Assembly (NCBI GenBank): GCA_051883695.1 | Contig: JBJEUF010000021.1 | Span: 1-64,000, forward strand | DNA from: UBA11524 sp051883695 | Lineage (GTDB): Bacteria > Bacillota > Clostridia > Christensenellales > Aristaeellaceae | Direction: 5' to 3' | Length of the DNA stretch: 64,000 nucleotides | Part shown: in pieces, positions 49,021 through 58,282 of the stretch | Layout of the letters: every line of letters begins with the position of its first letter | Position numbering within the stretch: the stretch's first letter is position 1 | The notes under the pieces: model-generated | What the model saw: only the letters and a program-made list of their open reading frames with translations | Told to the model about the DNA's origin: nothing | Database searches by the model: none | Made by a program: the position numbers and the translations under genes

Positions 49021-51177
49021 TCAATGGCATTTCCGGTACTCGCCGGGCGTCATGCCGGTGATCTGCTTGAAGCGGCGGATGAAGGAATTCAGGTTGTAGT
49101 AGCCGACGGATTCGGAAACCATCTGCAGGGGCATGGTGGTTGTCTCCAGGAGGGACTGTGCCTTCCGGATGCGGAGGCCGGCGACATAGCCCGTGAGCGT
49201 TTCGCCGGTTTGCTGCTTGAAATACTGGCTCAGGTAGCTGGCGGACAGATTCAGCTTCTCCGCCGTATCCTGAATGGAGAAGGAGCAGTCGTCGTAGCTT
49301 TCCGCAATGCAGGCGTAAATGCGGGCGAGCAGCTCCGGGAGGGGGGCCTCGGGCGTGCTGTCGGCCGTGGGGAGCGCCTCCGGCGCCGTGTCCAGCATGT
49401 GGAGCATGAAGGCAAGGTAGTCATCGGCTGTGCGCAGATAGGTGATGGTGAAAAGATCCTCCATGTTGACCGGGCGCGATACGCTGGAGAGAAGCACCTG
49501 CACGGCGGAATTGCAGTAGCTTTTGGCGAGCAGCGCAGGCACCCTGTCCGCCTTCAGGCGCTCGACAAAGCGGCGGACGGTCTGCATCTGCTGCTGCGGC
49601 GTCTGACCGGCCATCGCCGACAGCTCGGTCAGATAGTCGGTTTGCGCGGTGAGCGTCCGGGTCAGCTCGCTGTAGCGGATCAGCTGGTGGCGGCCGCGGA
49701 TGAAGTGCTCCCGGACGGCCTGCGTCGCCTCGAAGCAGGCGGTGGACAGGCGTTCAATCTCCCGATAGCAGCCGGAGATGCCGATGGAGAAGGTCAGCCC
49801 GTGGGTCTCGGCGCATACGTCCAGAAGGCGCAGACAGCGCTCGTTCAGCGCCTTCTCCGCCCCTTCCTCCATGCCCACCAGGCACACGAACATCGAATGC
49901 TCGAACAGCTCGCGGAATTGCCAGGAGAAATCATCCCCCAGGCATTCGGTGAAGATGCTGCTGAGGGTCTGCCGGGGCAGCTCGGCTTCCTGATCGAACA
50001 GGCGCAGCATCAGCACCTGATAGCAGGGCCTGGTGAAGGCCATGCCCAGCGGAGCGGCTTCGCGGTTGTATGCCTCAAAGGAGCCGAACTTGCCTTTGAG
50101 CAGCGAGAACAGCAGGGAATCCTTCAGCGCCTGTCCGTCTGGGGAGGACATGAGCTGGGCGTGCATGCGCTCGTTCTGCGCGGAGAGCGAGCTGATGGCG
50201 TCCTTCAGGGATTCCAGATCGTCCGTGCCCGAGCGCCCCAGCGATTCGGTCAGCTCCCGGATGGGGCGGTAGTTCAGCTTCATGGCGTAATAAATGACCA
50301 GGGCGCCTGCCGCCAGAACCGCCAGCAGAAAGACGGACAGCGTCACCTGGGCGCGGTAGAGCGGCGCGAGGGTTTCGCCTGCGGGCAGCAGGAAATAGCA
50401 GGTCCAGTCCATCACCGAGGAGGATTCCTGATAGACAAGGTACTTCTGACCGTTACAGCGCAGCGCGCCGCCGCAGCCGGAAAGGTCCTCCGTCAGCGGA
50501 AAGGAGGAAAGGATCGGCTGGCCCGCGCTGTCCAGAATGACGCCCTGCTGATTGGGCATATCCGACGGAGACAGCTTGGACAGGAAGTATTCCTCCCGGA
50601 CAAAGAACATCAGCACCGTGTTCTGCAGGCGGGAAAAGACCGTGGGCGCGTTGATGAAGGCGATGTACCGCTCCGAGCCGTTGTTGCGGGACACGGGCCG
50701 CACCATCCGCCCGTTCAGGCGCGTCAGGTCGCTCATGGGGTCTTCCCAGCCGTCAAAGGTGAAAAGGCTGCTTAAGAACATCTGCTTGGCGTATACGGCG
50801 GTGGAGGTGTAGACCTGGTCGGAATTCGCATCCACCAGCGCGATTTCGGCGATCAGCGAGGACGGCGCCAGCAGGTTTTTGAACTCGTTGACGATGCGCA
50901 GGTCACGCAGCGGGCTGGGGTCCTCCAAATAATAGGAAAAGAAATTCTCGTTTGCGGATGAGATCTGGTAATCCATGGTGAAGATCTGGTAGATATCGCT
51001 GTCCAGCTCGTGCATCGTCCGGCGCAATCGGGAACGGTGCGCCTCCTCCAGGCTGCTGCGGACCTCGGTGATGAAGAAGGCCTGTGCAAAAATCAGCAGG
51101 GCAAGAAGCGCCGTCACCAGCACGGAGACATAGGACAGCAAATATTTGTAGTATGTCTTGGAGTGCCGCCTGAACAT
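49021..51177 (-). CDS. Membrane-anchored AraC-family regulator with extracytoplasmic sensor domain
   Basis: A 718-residue regulator. TM1 is at about 13-35 (LLSYVSVLVTALLALLIFAQ). An extracytoplasmic Cache-like sensor spans about 36-275, and TM2 lies near 283-303 (LSVFLLAVLAAGALVIYYA). A cytoplasmic middle domain follows. The C-terminal AraC double HTH occupies about 620-718 (FSIQDTAEKLNLSASYLSQYFKQQTG, MVSESVGYYNLNSFIRRFKQITGMTPGEYR). Start 51177 follows GGAGGA and lies downstream of its promoter; the longer in-frame start at 51243 falls in the -35 box. It precedes the GH2 gene and is divergent from the sugar-transport locus, the two likely targets. Confidence 0.93.
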   Translation of the reverse strand: MFRRHSKTYYKYLLSYVSVLVTALLALLIFAQAFFITEVRSSLEEAHRSRLRRTMHELDSDIYQIFTMDYQISSANENFFSYYLEDPSPLRDLRIVNEFKNLLAPSSLIAEIALVDANSDQVYTSTAVYAKQMFLSSLFTFDGWEDPMSDLTRLNGRMVRPVSRNNGSERYIAFINAPTVFSRLQNTVLMFFVREEYFLSKLSPSDMPNQQGVILDSAGQPILSSFPLTEDLSGCGGALRCNGQKYLVYQESSSVMDWTCYFLLPAGETLAPLYRAQVTLSVFLLAVLAAGALVIYYAMKLNYRPIRELTESLGRSGTDDLESLKDAISSLSAQNERMHAQLMSSPDGQALKDSLLFSLLKGKFGSFEAYNREAAPLGMAFTRPCYQVLMLRLFDQEAELPRQTLSSIFTECLGDDFSWQFRELFEHSMFVCLVGMEEGAEKALNERCLRLLDVCAETHGLTFSIGISGCYREIERLSTACFEATQAVREHFIRGRHQLIRYSELTRTLTAQTDYLTELSAMAGQTPQQQMQTVRRFVERLKADRVPALLAKSYCNSAVQVLLSSVSRPVNMEDLFTITYLRTADDYLAFMLHMLDTAPEALPTADSTPEAPLPELLARIYACIAESYDDCSFSIQDTAEKLNLSASYLSQYFKQQTGETLTGYVAGLRIRKAQSLLETTTMPLQMVSESVGYYNLNSFIRRFKQITGMTPGEYRKCH

Positions 51178-51214
51178 CAATGCCTTCCTCCATTCAGCGT
51201 GAACCAATGTCCGT

Positions 51215-51243
51215 ATTCTATCATAAATGTACGATTTGTTCAA
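51215..51243 (-). promoter_or_regulatory. Sigma-A promoter of the AraC regulator
   Basis: On the minus strand TTGAAC (51238-51243), a 17-base spacer, and TAGAAT (51215-51220). Confidence 0.75.
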
Positions 51244-51367
51244 GAGATGACCAAAAAACGCAGGAATTGCATATTGCAGAGGGCGTGATCTACATTATTT
51301 TAGCGCGAGGAATGGCGTATCTGGAAATCTGGAGACCTGATACCACATGAATCGAGCATTTTGAAGA

Positions 51368-51397
51368 TTGCTGCGGCCTGCCGTCACGTGATAGAAT
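51368..51397 (+). promoter_or_regulatory. Candidate promoter of the sugar-transport locus
   Basis: TTGCTG at 51368-51373, an 18-base spacer, and TAGAAT at 51392-51397, ahead of the GTG-started binding-protein gene. Confidence 0.5.
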
Positions 51398-51459
51398 GCT
51401 GCATCAGGCAAAACGAAAATCAATGCGGCAAGCAATGTGCCGCAAGGGAGGCGTTCTGA

Positions 51460-54369
51460 GTGAGACGCGGCATACTGGCTGCCCTGCTGCTGACCCTGTG
51501 TTGGCTGACTCTGCCGGCGATGGCGGAGGACTGGTCGGACTTCTTTTCCTTCACCGATGAGACGGTCATGGGATATGAAGAAGCCCTGGCGGCGTATCAG
51601 GCGTATTCCGCCGTGCCGGAGGGAACGCGCGTAGAGCTGCTGCCTTCCGCGGCTGTGCTGACGGGAGATGCGTCGTTGCAGCAGGATGTGTCGGGCGCTG
51701 CCCAGGCCATCGTGCTGGGCGAGGGCGACAGCGCGGTGACATGGCGGATCCAGGTGCCTGTGACCGGGCTGTATGAGCTTGAGATCACCTATTTCGCCCA
51801 GGACGGCAACGAGGCCAAGGTTCAGCGGCGGCTGATGATCGACGGCGCGGTTCCCTATGAGGAGGCCAACAACCTTTGCCTGTACCGCCGCTTTGAGGAG
51901 AACGCGGAGGAAATCGGGCGTGTGAATTCCATTGACGACGAGGTGTGGCCGCGCCAGAAGGAGATTCGCCTGTGGCAGACGGTTCGCGTCGGGGACGGTC
52001 AGGGCGTGTATGTGGATCCGCTGCTGTTCTGCCTGACGGCCGGGGAGCATGAGATTTGCCTGCAGTATGTCGATCAGCCCGTGACGCTGGGAACGGTGGC
52101 CTTTGTTTCGCCCCGCGTTTATCCTGCCTACGCGGAGGTCGCGGCGGCGTATGCAGCGGGTGGATACGCCCCCGTGAGCAAGAACGTGCAGGTGAAGCTC
52201 CAGGCGGAAAACAGCGTGTGGCGCAGCGAGAACGTCATCCGCCGGGAATCCGATTCCGATCCCAAAACGGAACCGCGCTCCGGCGCAAACCGCGTGCTGA
52301 ACGTGGTGGGCGGCTGGCGCTGGCGGCTGGGCAACGCGGCGGTGTCCTGGGATTTTGAGGTGCCGGAGGACGGCCTGTATGCCATCACCCTGAAGGTGCT
52401 GCAGAACAATGATGCGGGCATGCCCTCCTATCGTCAGATTCAGCTGGACGGCGAGATCCCCTTTGACGAGCTCCGGCTCTATGCCTTCCCCTACAATGAC
52501 AGGTGGTATGCCGAAACGCTGCATGGCGCGGACGGGACGCCGTTCCTGTTCTACCTGACGAAGGGCGTGCACAGCCTCACGATGACGGTGAAGCTGGGCC
52601 CGATCGGCGAGATCATGAACCGCACGGAGAAGGATACCGCTTATCTGAGCGAGGTGCAGCGGGAGATTGTCAAGATCACCGGCACCGAGCCGGACTACAA
52701 CTATGAATACGACCTCTACCGCACCATGCCGGAGCTTTCCGGGCAGCTCCTCTATCTGGCGGGCCGATTGCAGGAAAGCGCGGACCTGCTTGCCTCCATC
52801 TCCAACAGGACCACGTCGATGGAGAACAACTATCGCCAGATCATCGATCAGCTGAACTTCTTTGCGGAGGATGTGGACCGCATTCCCCGGGCGCTGTCGG
52901 ACATGGACAACGCGCAGACGAACCTGGGCACCTACATTTCCTCCATCGAGAAGTGCCCGCTGGCGGTGGATTATATCGTTGTCCATGCCCCGGAGGCGAA
53001 GGTGGAGATTGAAACGTCCAATTTCCTCCAGCGCATGGGCGTGACGGCGGAGAACTTCTTTGCCTCCTTCACCAAGGACTACGACTCCGTTGGCCTGATT
53101 GTGGACGAGGAGGACGGCACGGCGGGCGAAAGGGTTGTGCTGGATGTGTGGATCGGGCGCGGCACCGAATGGGGAGAGATCCTCAAGGAGCTGGCGGACG
53201 AGGACTTCACCCCCAGGACGGGCATCGTGGTCAATCTGCATGTGCTGCCCTCCGGACAGCTGGCGACCGGCTCGGTCAATACGATCCTGCTCAGCGTGAC
53301 CTCCGGTACCGCGCCGGATGTGGCGCTCTCCGTGGACTACAATCTGCCCGGCGAGTTCGCCTTCCGCGAGGCGGTGGTGGATCTGACGCAGTTTGAGGAT
53401 TTCGGGGAGGTGGCCAGCCAGTTCTTCGCCTCGAGCCTGGTGCCCTATACCTATCAGGGCGGCGTCTACGCGCTGCCGGAGACGATGGACTTCACCGTCA
53501 TGATCTATCGTCAGGATGTGCTGAGCGAGCTGGGCGTGGAGCTGCCTGAAACCTGGACGGAGCTGTACCAGAAGGTGCTGCCGCGGCTGTACGAGAACAA
53601 CATGTCCTTCTCCCTGCCCGTGGATACCTCGGTGTCCTCCAATTCCCCCGGCGCGCTGCGCGGGTTCACGATGCTGCTGCTTCAGATGGGCGGGCAGTAT
53701 TATGTGGGCAACGGCGAAGCCTCCGCGCTGGACAGCCCGGAAGCCTACAAGGCCTTCAAGTTCTGGACGGATATGTACGCCAATTACGGCATCGACGCGG
53801 AGAGCAACTTCTTCACCCGGATCCGCACCGGCACGATGCCCATCGGCATCGGCAACTACACCACCTATCTGCAGCTGCTGACCAGCGCGCCCGAGCTGTA
53901 CGGACGCTGGTCCATCGCGCCGGTTCCCGGCACGGAGCAGCCGGACGGCACCGTCAGCCATGCGGTCGGCACCACGGCCTCCACCGCGGGCGTCATTCTC
54001 AGCCAGTCGGACAAGCAGGAGGCAGCCTGGGAATTCCTCAAGTGGTGGATGAGCGAGGAAACCCAGACCCGCTACGGGCGCGAGCTGGAAGCGATCCTGG
54101 GCACCGGCGCCCGCTGGAACACGGCCAATGTGGAAGCTTTCTTCTCCCTGCCCTGGGACCAGCGCCACGCGGAGATCATCAAGGCGCAGATGGAAAGCGC
54201 CCAGGAGCAGATGATCGTTCCCGGCGGATACTTCACGGGCCGTCACATCATCAACGCGTGGAACAGCGTGGTCGTCAGCAACAGGAACGTGCGCGACATG
54301 CTGGAGAAGGCTGTGAAGGACATCAACAAGGAGCTGCAGAACAAACGCATCGAATTCGGCCTTGAATAA
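51460..54369 (+). CDS. Large sugar ABC binding protein fused to N-terminal carbohydrate-binding-like domains
   Basis: A 969-residue exported protein; GTG 51460 lies eight bases after GGGAGG. Signal peptide at 1-22 (ending PAMA-ED). Residues about 35-205 and 225-400 are two similar beta-sandwich modules (WRIQVPVTGLYELEITYFAQDGNEA versus SWDFEVPEDGLYAITLKVLQNNDAG), like galactose-binding-type CBMs. A helical linker (about 400-490) follows. The C-terminal half is a family-1 solute-binding protein (EILKELADEDFTPRTGIVVNLHVLP, TVMIYRQDVLSELGVELPETW, PIGIGNYTTYLQL, AAWEFLKWWMSE). At 969 residues it is about twice the usual size. No lipobox is seen. It is probably the receptor for the two downstream permeases. 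Confidence 0.9.
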   Translation: MRRGILAALLLTLCWLTLPAMAEDWSDFFSFTDETVMGYEEALAAYQAYSAVPEGTRVELLPSAAVLTGDASLQQDVSGAAQAIVLGEGDSAVTWRIQVPVTGLYELEITYFAQDGNEAKVQRRLMIDGAVPYEEANNLCLYRRFEENAEEIGRVNSIDDEVWPRQKEIRLWQTVRVGDGQGVYVDPLLFCLTAGEHEICLQYVDQPVTLGTVAFVSPRVYPAYAEVAAAYAAGGYAPVSKNVQVKLQAENSVWRSENVIRRESDSDPKTEPRSGANRVLNVVGGWRWRLGNAAVSWDFEVPEDGLYAITLKVLQNNDAGMPSYRQIQLDGEIPFDELRLYAFPYNDRWYAETLHGADGTPFLFYLTKGVHSLTMTVKLGPIGEIMNRTEKDTAYLSEVQREIVKITGTEPDYNYEYDLYRTMPELSGQLLYLAGRLQESADLLASISNRTTSMENNYRQIIDQLNFFAEDVDRIPRALSDMDNAQTNLGTYISSIEKCPLAVDYIVVHAPEAKVEIETSNFLQRMGVTAENFFASFTKDYDSVGLIVDEEDGTAGERVVLDVWIGRGTEWGEILKELADEDFTPRTGIVVNLHVLPSGQLATGSVNTILLSVTSGTAPDVALSVDYNLPGEFAFREAVVDLTQFEDFGEVASQFFASSLVPYTYQGGVYALPETMDFTVMIYRQDVLSELGVELPETWTELYQKVLPRLYENNMSFSLPVDTSVSSNSPGALRGFTMLLLQMGGQYYVGNGEASALDSPEAYKAFKFWTDMYANYGIDAESNFFTRIRTGTMPIGIGNYTTYLQLLTSAPELYGRWSIAPVPGTEQPDGTVSHAVGTTASTAGVILSQSDKQEAAWEFLKWWMSEETQTRYGRELEAILGTGARWNTANVEAFFSLPWDQRHAEIIKAQMESAQEQMIVPGGYFTGRHIINAWNSVVVSNRNVRDMLEKAVKDINKELQNKRIEFGLE

Positions 54370-54387
54370 GCAAAGGAGGGTAAGCCC

Positions 54388-55305
54388 GTGACTGCCATCT
54401 CCCGCAAGAATCATGGAGGCTTTCAAGCATGGCTTCGCAAGAACGGCGTTGGCTATGCCTTCCTGATGCCCTTTCTGATTCTGTTTTCCGTATTCGTCAT
54501 CGTTCCGGTGGCGGTGGCGATGTTCTATTCCCTGACCAACTACAACATGATCCAGACGCCGGACTTCGTGGGCCTGCAGAACTACGCGCAGCTCATTCTG
54601 GATGACGATGTGTTCCTCATTTCCCTGAAGAACACGCTGCTCCTGGCGGTCGTGACGGGCCCTCTGGGGTACTTTGCGTCCTTCCTGATGGCCTGGATCA
54701 TCACGCTGGTGAAGAAGGGACGCGGCTTCTTCTCCCTGGCCTTCTACGCCCCCTCCCTGACCTCTGGCGTGGCCATGTCCACCATCTGGCTGATTCTCTT
54801 CTCCGGCGACCGCTACGGCTATATCAACAACCTGCTGCTGCGCTTCGGGATCATCATGGAGCCCATCCTGTGGACAAAGGACGCGGACTATGTGCTGCCG
54901 GTCATCATGATTATCACGGTGTGGATGTCGATGGGCAACGGCTTCCTGTCCTTCCTGGCCGGCTTCCAGAACATTGATCCTTCGATGTACGAGGCAGGAC
55001 GCGTGGACGGCATCAAGAACAAGTTCCAGGAGCTGCGCTTCATCACCATTCCGCTGATGAAGCCCCAGATGCTCTTCGGTGCGATCAACTCCATCGTCGG
55101 CGCGTTCGCGGTGTTTGACGTGGCGACGGCTGTGGCGGGCATGCCCAGCCCCAATTACGCCGCCCATACCATCGTCGCCCATCTCTATGATTACGCCTTT
55201 ACCCGGTTCAACATGGGCTACGCATCCGCGGTGGCCATGGTGCTGTTCCTCATCACCTTTTTCCTGGGACGACTGTGTATGCGCCTGTTCCACGACGAAA
55301 CGTAA
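54388..55305 (+). CDS. Sugar ABC transporter permease (MalF/UgpA type)
   Basis: A 305-residue inner-membrane permease with six transmembrane helices. The first begins at YAFLMPFLILFSVFVIVPVAVAMFYSLTNY. The EAA coupling motif is YEAGRVDGIKNKFQELRFITIPLMKP. GTG 54388 follows AAGGAGGG. It is paired with the MalG-type permease 18 bases downstream. No ATPase gene is present; a shared MsiK-type ATPase elsewhere is expected. Confidence 0.94.
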   Translation: MTAISRKNHGGFQAWLRKNGVGYAFLMPFLILFSVFVIVPVAVAMFYSLTNYNMIQTPDFVGLQNYAQLILDDDVFLISLKNTLLLAVVTGPLGYFASFLMAWIITLVKKGRGFFSLAFYAPSLTSGVAMSTIWLILFSGDRYGYINNLLLRFGIIMEPILWTKDADYVLPVIMIITVWMSMGNGFLSFLAGFQNIDPSMYEAGRVDGIKNKFQELRFITIPLMKPQMLFGAINSIVGAFAVFDVATAVAGMPSPNYAAHTIVAHLYDYAFTRFNMGYASAVAMVLFLITFFLGRLCMRLFHDET

Positions 55306-55323
55306 GAAAGGAGGCCCTCAACC

Positions 55324-56208
55324 ATGGTTGCATCCATCAAGATCGGCAAAAAGCGCATCCATCTGCATCGGCCTTCCTTCTCCCGCATGATGCTCTACAT
55401 CTTCCTGGGCCTGATGGTGGTGTTCTGCGGACTGCCGCTTTTCGCGATGGTCTGCCGTTCCCTCATGCCGCTGGACGAGCTGTATCTCTATCCGCCGCGG
55501 CTGATTGTGCACAAGCCGACGCTGCGCAACTTCTCCGATCTGCTGACCTCGCTTTCCTCCTCCACGGTGCCCTTTACGCGCTACATCTTCAACAGCCTGT
55601 TCACCACGGTGGTGACCGTGCTGCTCTCCATTTTCGTGTGCTGTCTGGGCGCCTATGGTCTGGTGAAGCACAAGCCGGCCGGCGCGAATCTCATCTTCGG
55701 CATCGTGGTGGCGGCGCTGTCCTTCTCCACCCATGTGACCACCATACCCAACTACCTGGTGGTCAATTCCCTTGGGCTGGTGAACACCTATCTGGCGCTG
55801 ATTATCCCCAAAATCGCCGTGGCGTACAATTTCTTCCTGGTCAAGCAGTTCTGCGAGCAGCTGCCGGATTCCATCCTGGAGGCGGCCCGCATCGACGGCG
55901 CGAAGGAGCTGTACATCTTCTGGAAGATCGCCATGCCGCTGCTCAAGCCGGCCTGGACAACGCTGGCGGTGTTCTCCTTTGTCAACAACTGGAACGATTA
56001 CTTCTCTCCGCTGATCTTCATCCAGTCCAACGCGCTCAAGACGCTGCCGCTGGCGCTTCAGACGCTCTCCGGCGGTGCCGGCGTCGTGGCCCGTGCCGGT
56101 ACGGTGGGCGCGGCGACCTTCCTGACCACGCTGCCGTCCATTCTGGTGTTCGCCATCATGCGCGGCAAGGTGATGGAAACCATGTCCTATTCGGGCATCA
56201 AGTCCTGA
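55324..56208 (+). CDS. Sugar ABC transporter permease (MalG/UgpE type)
   Basis: A 294-residue permease, six helices, EAA motif LEAARIDGAKELYIFWKIAMPLLKP. AAGGAGG lies before ATG 55324. It forms the first permease pair with the preceding gene. The NHL-repeat gene starts 13 bases after its stop, so the pair is co-transcribed with the unusual accessory genes. Confidence 0.94.
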   Translation: MVASIKIGKKRIHLHRPSFSRMMLYIFLGLMVVFCGLPLFAMVCRSLMPLDELYLYPPRLIVHKPTLRNFSDLLTSLSSSTVPFTRYIFNSLFTTVVTVLLSIFVCCLGAYGLVKHKPAGANLIFGIVVAALSFSTHVTTIPNYLVVNSLGLVNTYLALIIPKIAVAYNFFLVKQFCEQLPDSILEAARIDGAKELYIFWKIAMPLLKPAWTTLAVFSFVNNWNDYFSPLIFIQSNALKTLPLALQTLSGGAGVVARAGTVGAATFLTTLPSILVFAIMRGKVMETMSYSGIKS

Positions 56209-56221
56209 GGAGGTGCGAACG

Positions 56222-57643
56222 ATGCTGAAAAAGTGCTGCGCATGTCTCCTGATCCTCAGCCTGATGCTTTCCACGGCCCAGGCGGTGGTTGGCATGGATG
56301 CCTTTGTGGCGGACAAGGATGAGAGCTACATTCCCATTCCCGCGGCGTATGAGGTATACGCCACCTTCAAGAATCTGGATGACTACGGCTTCATGAACCA
56401 TCCGGAGGATCTGTTCGTCGGGCCGGATGACCTGCTCTATGTGGCCGATACGGAGAATAACCGCGTGCTGGTCATGAACCGGGACGGAGTGGTTCTGGAG
56501 GAGATCACGCAGGCCTGCGGAAAGAAGCTCTCAAAGCCCCGCGGCGTGTATGTGGGCGATGACCTTTCCCTCTGGATTGCCGATACCGGCAACCTCCGTC
56601 TGGCGACCCTGCATGCCGACCGCACGGATCGCAAGGAGTATGTCAAGCCTGCGTCCAGCCTGCTGGAAAAGAACTTCACCTTCGATGTGCAGAAGCTCTT
56701 TGTGGCCAATACCGGCTATATCTACGTCCTCAAGGGCGCAAACCTGATCGCCATTGACGAGGCGAACAACTTCCGCGGCTACCTTGGCGCGGACGAGGTC
56801 GGCTTCGATCTGGGCCGCACGCTGATCCGCATGTTCGGCTCCAAATCCCAGGTGGAGCGCACCGTCAAGCAGGAGCCGGCCAGCTATTCCAACTTCTATA
56901 TCGGCGCGGACAATATGATCTACGGCATCCTGTCCAACAAGAATACGGCGCAGATCCGCAAGCTGAACTCGGTTGGCAACAACACCTACGAAACAAAGAA
57001 GTACGGCTTCACGCTGGAGGACAAGGAGGGCAATCCGCTGGATCCGACCTTTGCGGATATCACGGTGGAGGACAATGGGATCATCACCGTTGTGGACCGC
57101 CTGACGGGTCTGATCTACCAATACGATCAGGAGGGCAACCTGCTGTGCTGCTTCGGCGGCATCGGCACCGTCGGCGGGTTGTTCCAGATCCCCGTGTCCA
57201 TCGACCATGACAGCGAGGGCTACCTGTATGTGCTGGACTACAATACCGGCTCGATCACCGTGTTCAGGCCGACGCACTTCATCAAGCTGATTCACCAGGC
57301 GGTGACGCTGCACGGAGAGGGCCGCTATCAGGAGGCGCTGGGCTACTGGCAGGCGGTGCTGGAGATTGACAGCAACTACGCGCTGGCGCATCAGGGCGTG
57401 GCGAAGGTGATGGGCAAGCAGGAGAACTGGGAGGCCGCCCTGTCCTCCTATTATCTGGCAGATGACAAGGACGGCTACTCCGAGGCGTTTGCGGAGTATC
57501 GCCATGAAGCGTTCCGCCAGTACTTCGTGCCGATTGTGGCAGGCATCGCCGTTGGCGCGGTGGTGCTGGTGAAGCTCCTGTCCTTCCTAAAGCGGAAGGC
57601 GGATCAGTGGGCGGATGACGTGCAGATGGGAAGGGGGCTGTAA
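56222..57643 (+). CDS. Exported NHL-repeat/TPR protein with C-terminal membrane helix
   Basis: A 473-residue protein; ATG 56222 follows GGAGGTG. A signal peptide covers 1-23. Six-bladed NHL-type repeats follow (HPEDLFVGPDDLLYVADTENNRVLVMNRDG, KPRGVYVGDDLSLWIADTGNLRLA, IPVSIDHDSEGYLYVLDYNTGSITVF). Then comes a pair of TPR-like helices (HGEGRYQEALGYWQAVLEIDSNYALAHQGVAKVM) and a single transmembrane helix (VPIVAGIAVGAVVLVKLLSF). The domain order suggests an extracellular sensor or assembly factor tethered to the membrane. I know no characterised member in this context; function is unknown. Confidence 0.85.
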   Translation: MLKKCCACLLILSLMLSTAQAVVGMDAFVADKDESYIPIPAAYEVYATFKNLDDYGFMNHPEDLFVGPDDLLYVADTENNRVLVMNRDGVVLEEITQACGKKLSKPRGVYVGDDLSLWIADTGNLRLATLHADRTDRKEYVKPASSLLEKNFTFDVQKLFVANTGYIYVLKGANLIAIDEANNFRGYLGADEVGFDLGRTLIRMFGSKSQVERTVKQEPASYSNFYIGADNMIYGILSNKNTAQIRKLNSVGNNTYETKKYGFTLEDKEGNPLDPTFADITVEDNGIITVVDRLTGLIYQYDQEGNLLCCFGGIGTVGGLFQIPVSIDHDSEGYLYVLDYNTGSITVFRPTHFIKLIHQAVTLHGEGRYQEALGYWQAVLEIDSNYALAHQGVAKVMGKQENWEAALSSYYLADDKDGYSEAFAEYRHEAFRQYFVPIVAGIAVGAVVLVKLLSFLKRKADQWADDVQMGRGL

Positions 57644-57646
57644 GCG

Positions 57647-58270
57647 GTGAAAAGCCTGAAGCTGTGTCTGATGACGCTCTACCACCCCGTTGTGGTGACG
57701 GAGCACATCAAAAAACAGCGCGGTCAGAAGATGAACTGGATGCCCGTCATCATCCTGCTGCTGCTGACGCTGGCTGTGCGGATCCTGTCCATCTACGGCA
57801 CGCATTATCCGCTGGCATCGGTATCCGTGCGCAAGGCCAATCTGCTTCTGGAATGCGGCAAGCTCTTTGTGCCGGTGCTGACCTGGGTGCTTGCCTCCTA
57901 CATGATGACCACCATCCTGGATGGCGAAACGCTCTTTACCGAGACGCTGCTCTTTTCCTCCTATGCCCTGACCCCCTACATTGTCTTTACCCCCATCCTG
58001 ACGCTGGCGTCCCGGATCATGGACAACAGCCAGCTCGGTCTGTTTGCGACGCTGGAGGTTATCATCCTGGGCTGGGTGGTGCTGCTGATGATTCTGGCGC
58101 TGAAGGAAATGAACGGCTACAGCATGGGCAAGACGGTGCTGATGATTCTCCTGACCCTGTTCACGATGGTGATGATCTGGGCGATGCTGATCCTGCTGTT
58201 CACCATTGCGTCCCAGTTTGTCGGGATGGTCAGGGAAATGTTCTACGAAGTGATCTACCGGATCGACTAA
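57647..58270 (+). CDS. YIP1-like polytopic membrane protein
   Basis: A 207-residue membrane protein with about five helices (IILLLLTLAVRILSIYG, VPVLTWVLASYMMTTILDGE, LLFSSYALTPYIVFTPIL, EVIILGWVVLLMILALKEMNGYS, MILLTLFTMVMIWAMLILLFT). The YALTPYI segment and overall layout match YIP1-domain proteins. The start is GTG 57647, four bases after the preceding stop, implying translational coupling. In this locus it is always between the NHL/TPR and DUF5696 genes by layout; a complex of the three is an inference. Confidence 0.85.
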   Translation: MKSLKLCLMTLYHPVVVTEHIKKQRGQKMNWMPVIILLLLTLAVRILSIYGTHYPLASVSVRKANLLLECGKLFVPVLTWVLASYMMTTILDGETLFTETLLFSSYALTPYIVFTPILTLASRIMDNSQLGLFATLEVIILGWVVLLMILALKEMNGYSMGKTVLMILLTLFTMVMIWAMLILLFTIASQFVGMVREMFYEVIYRID

Positions 58271-58282
58271 GGCAGGAGGGAT

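Noticed and set aside
51178..51243. Longer N-terminus for the AraC regulator starting at 51243
   Set aside because: That codon lies in the -35 box of the TTGAAC-17-TAGAAT promoter and has no ribosome binding site; 51177 follows GGAGGA.
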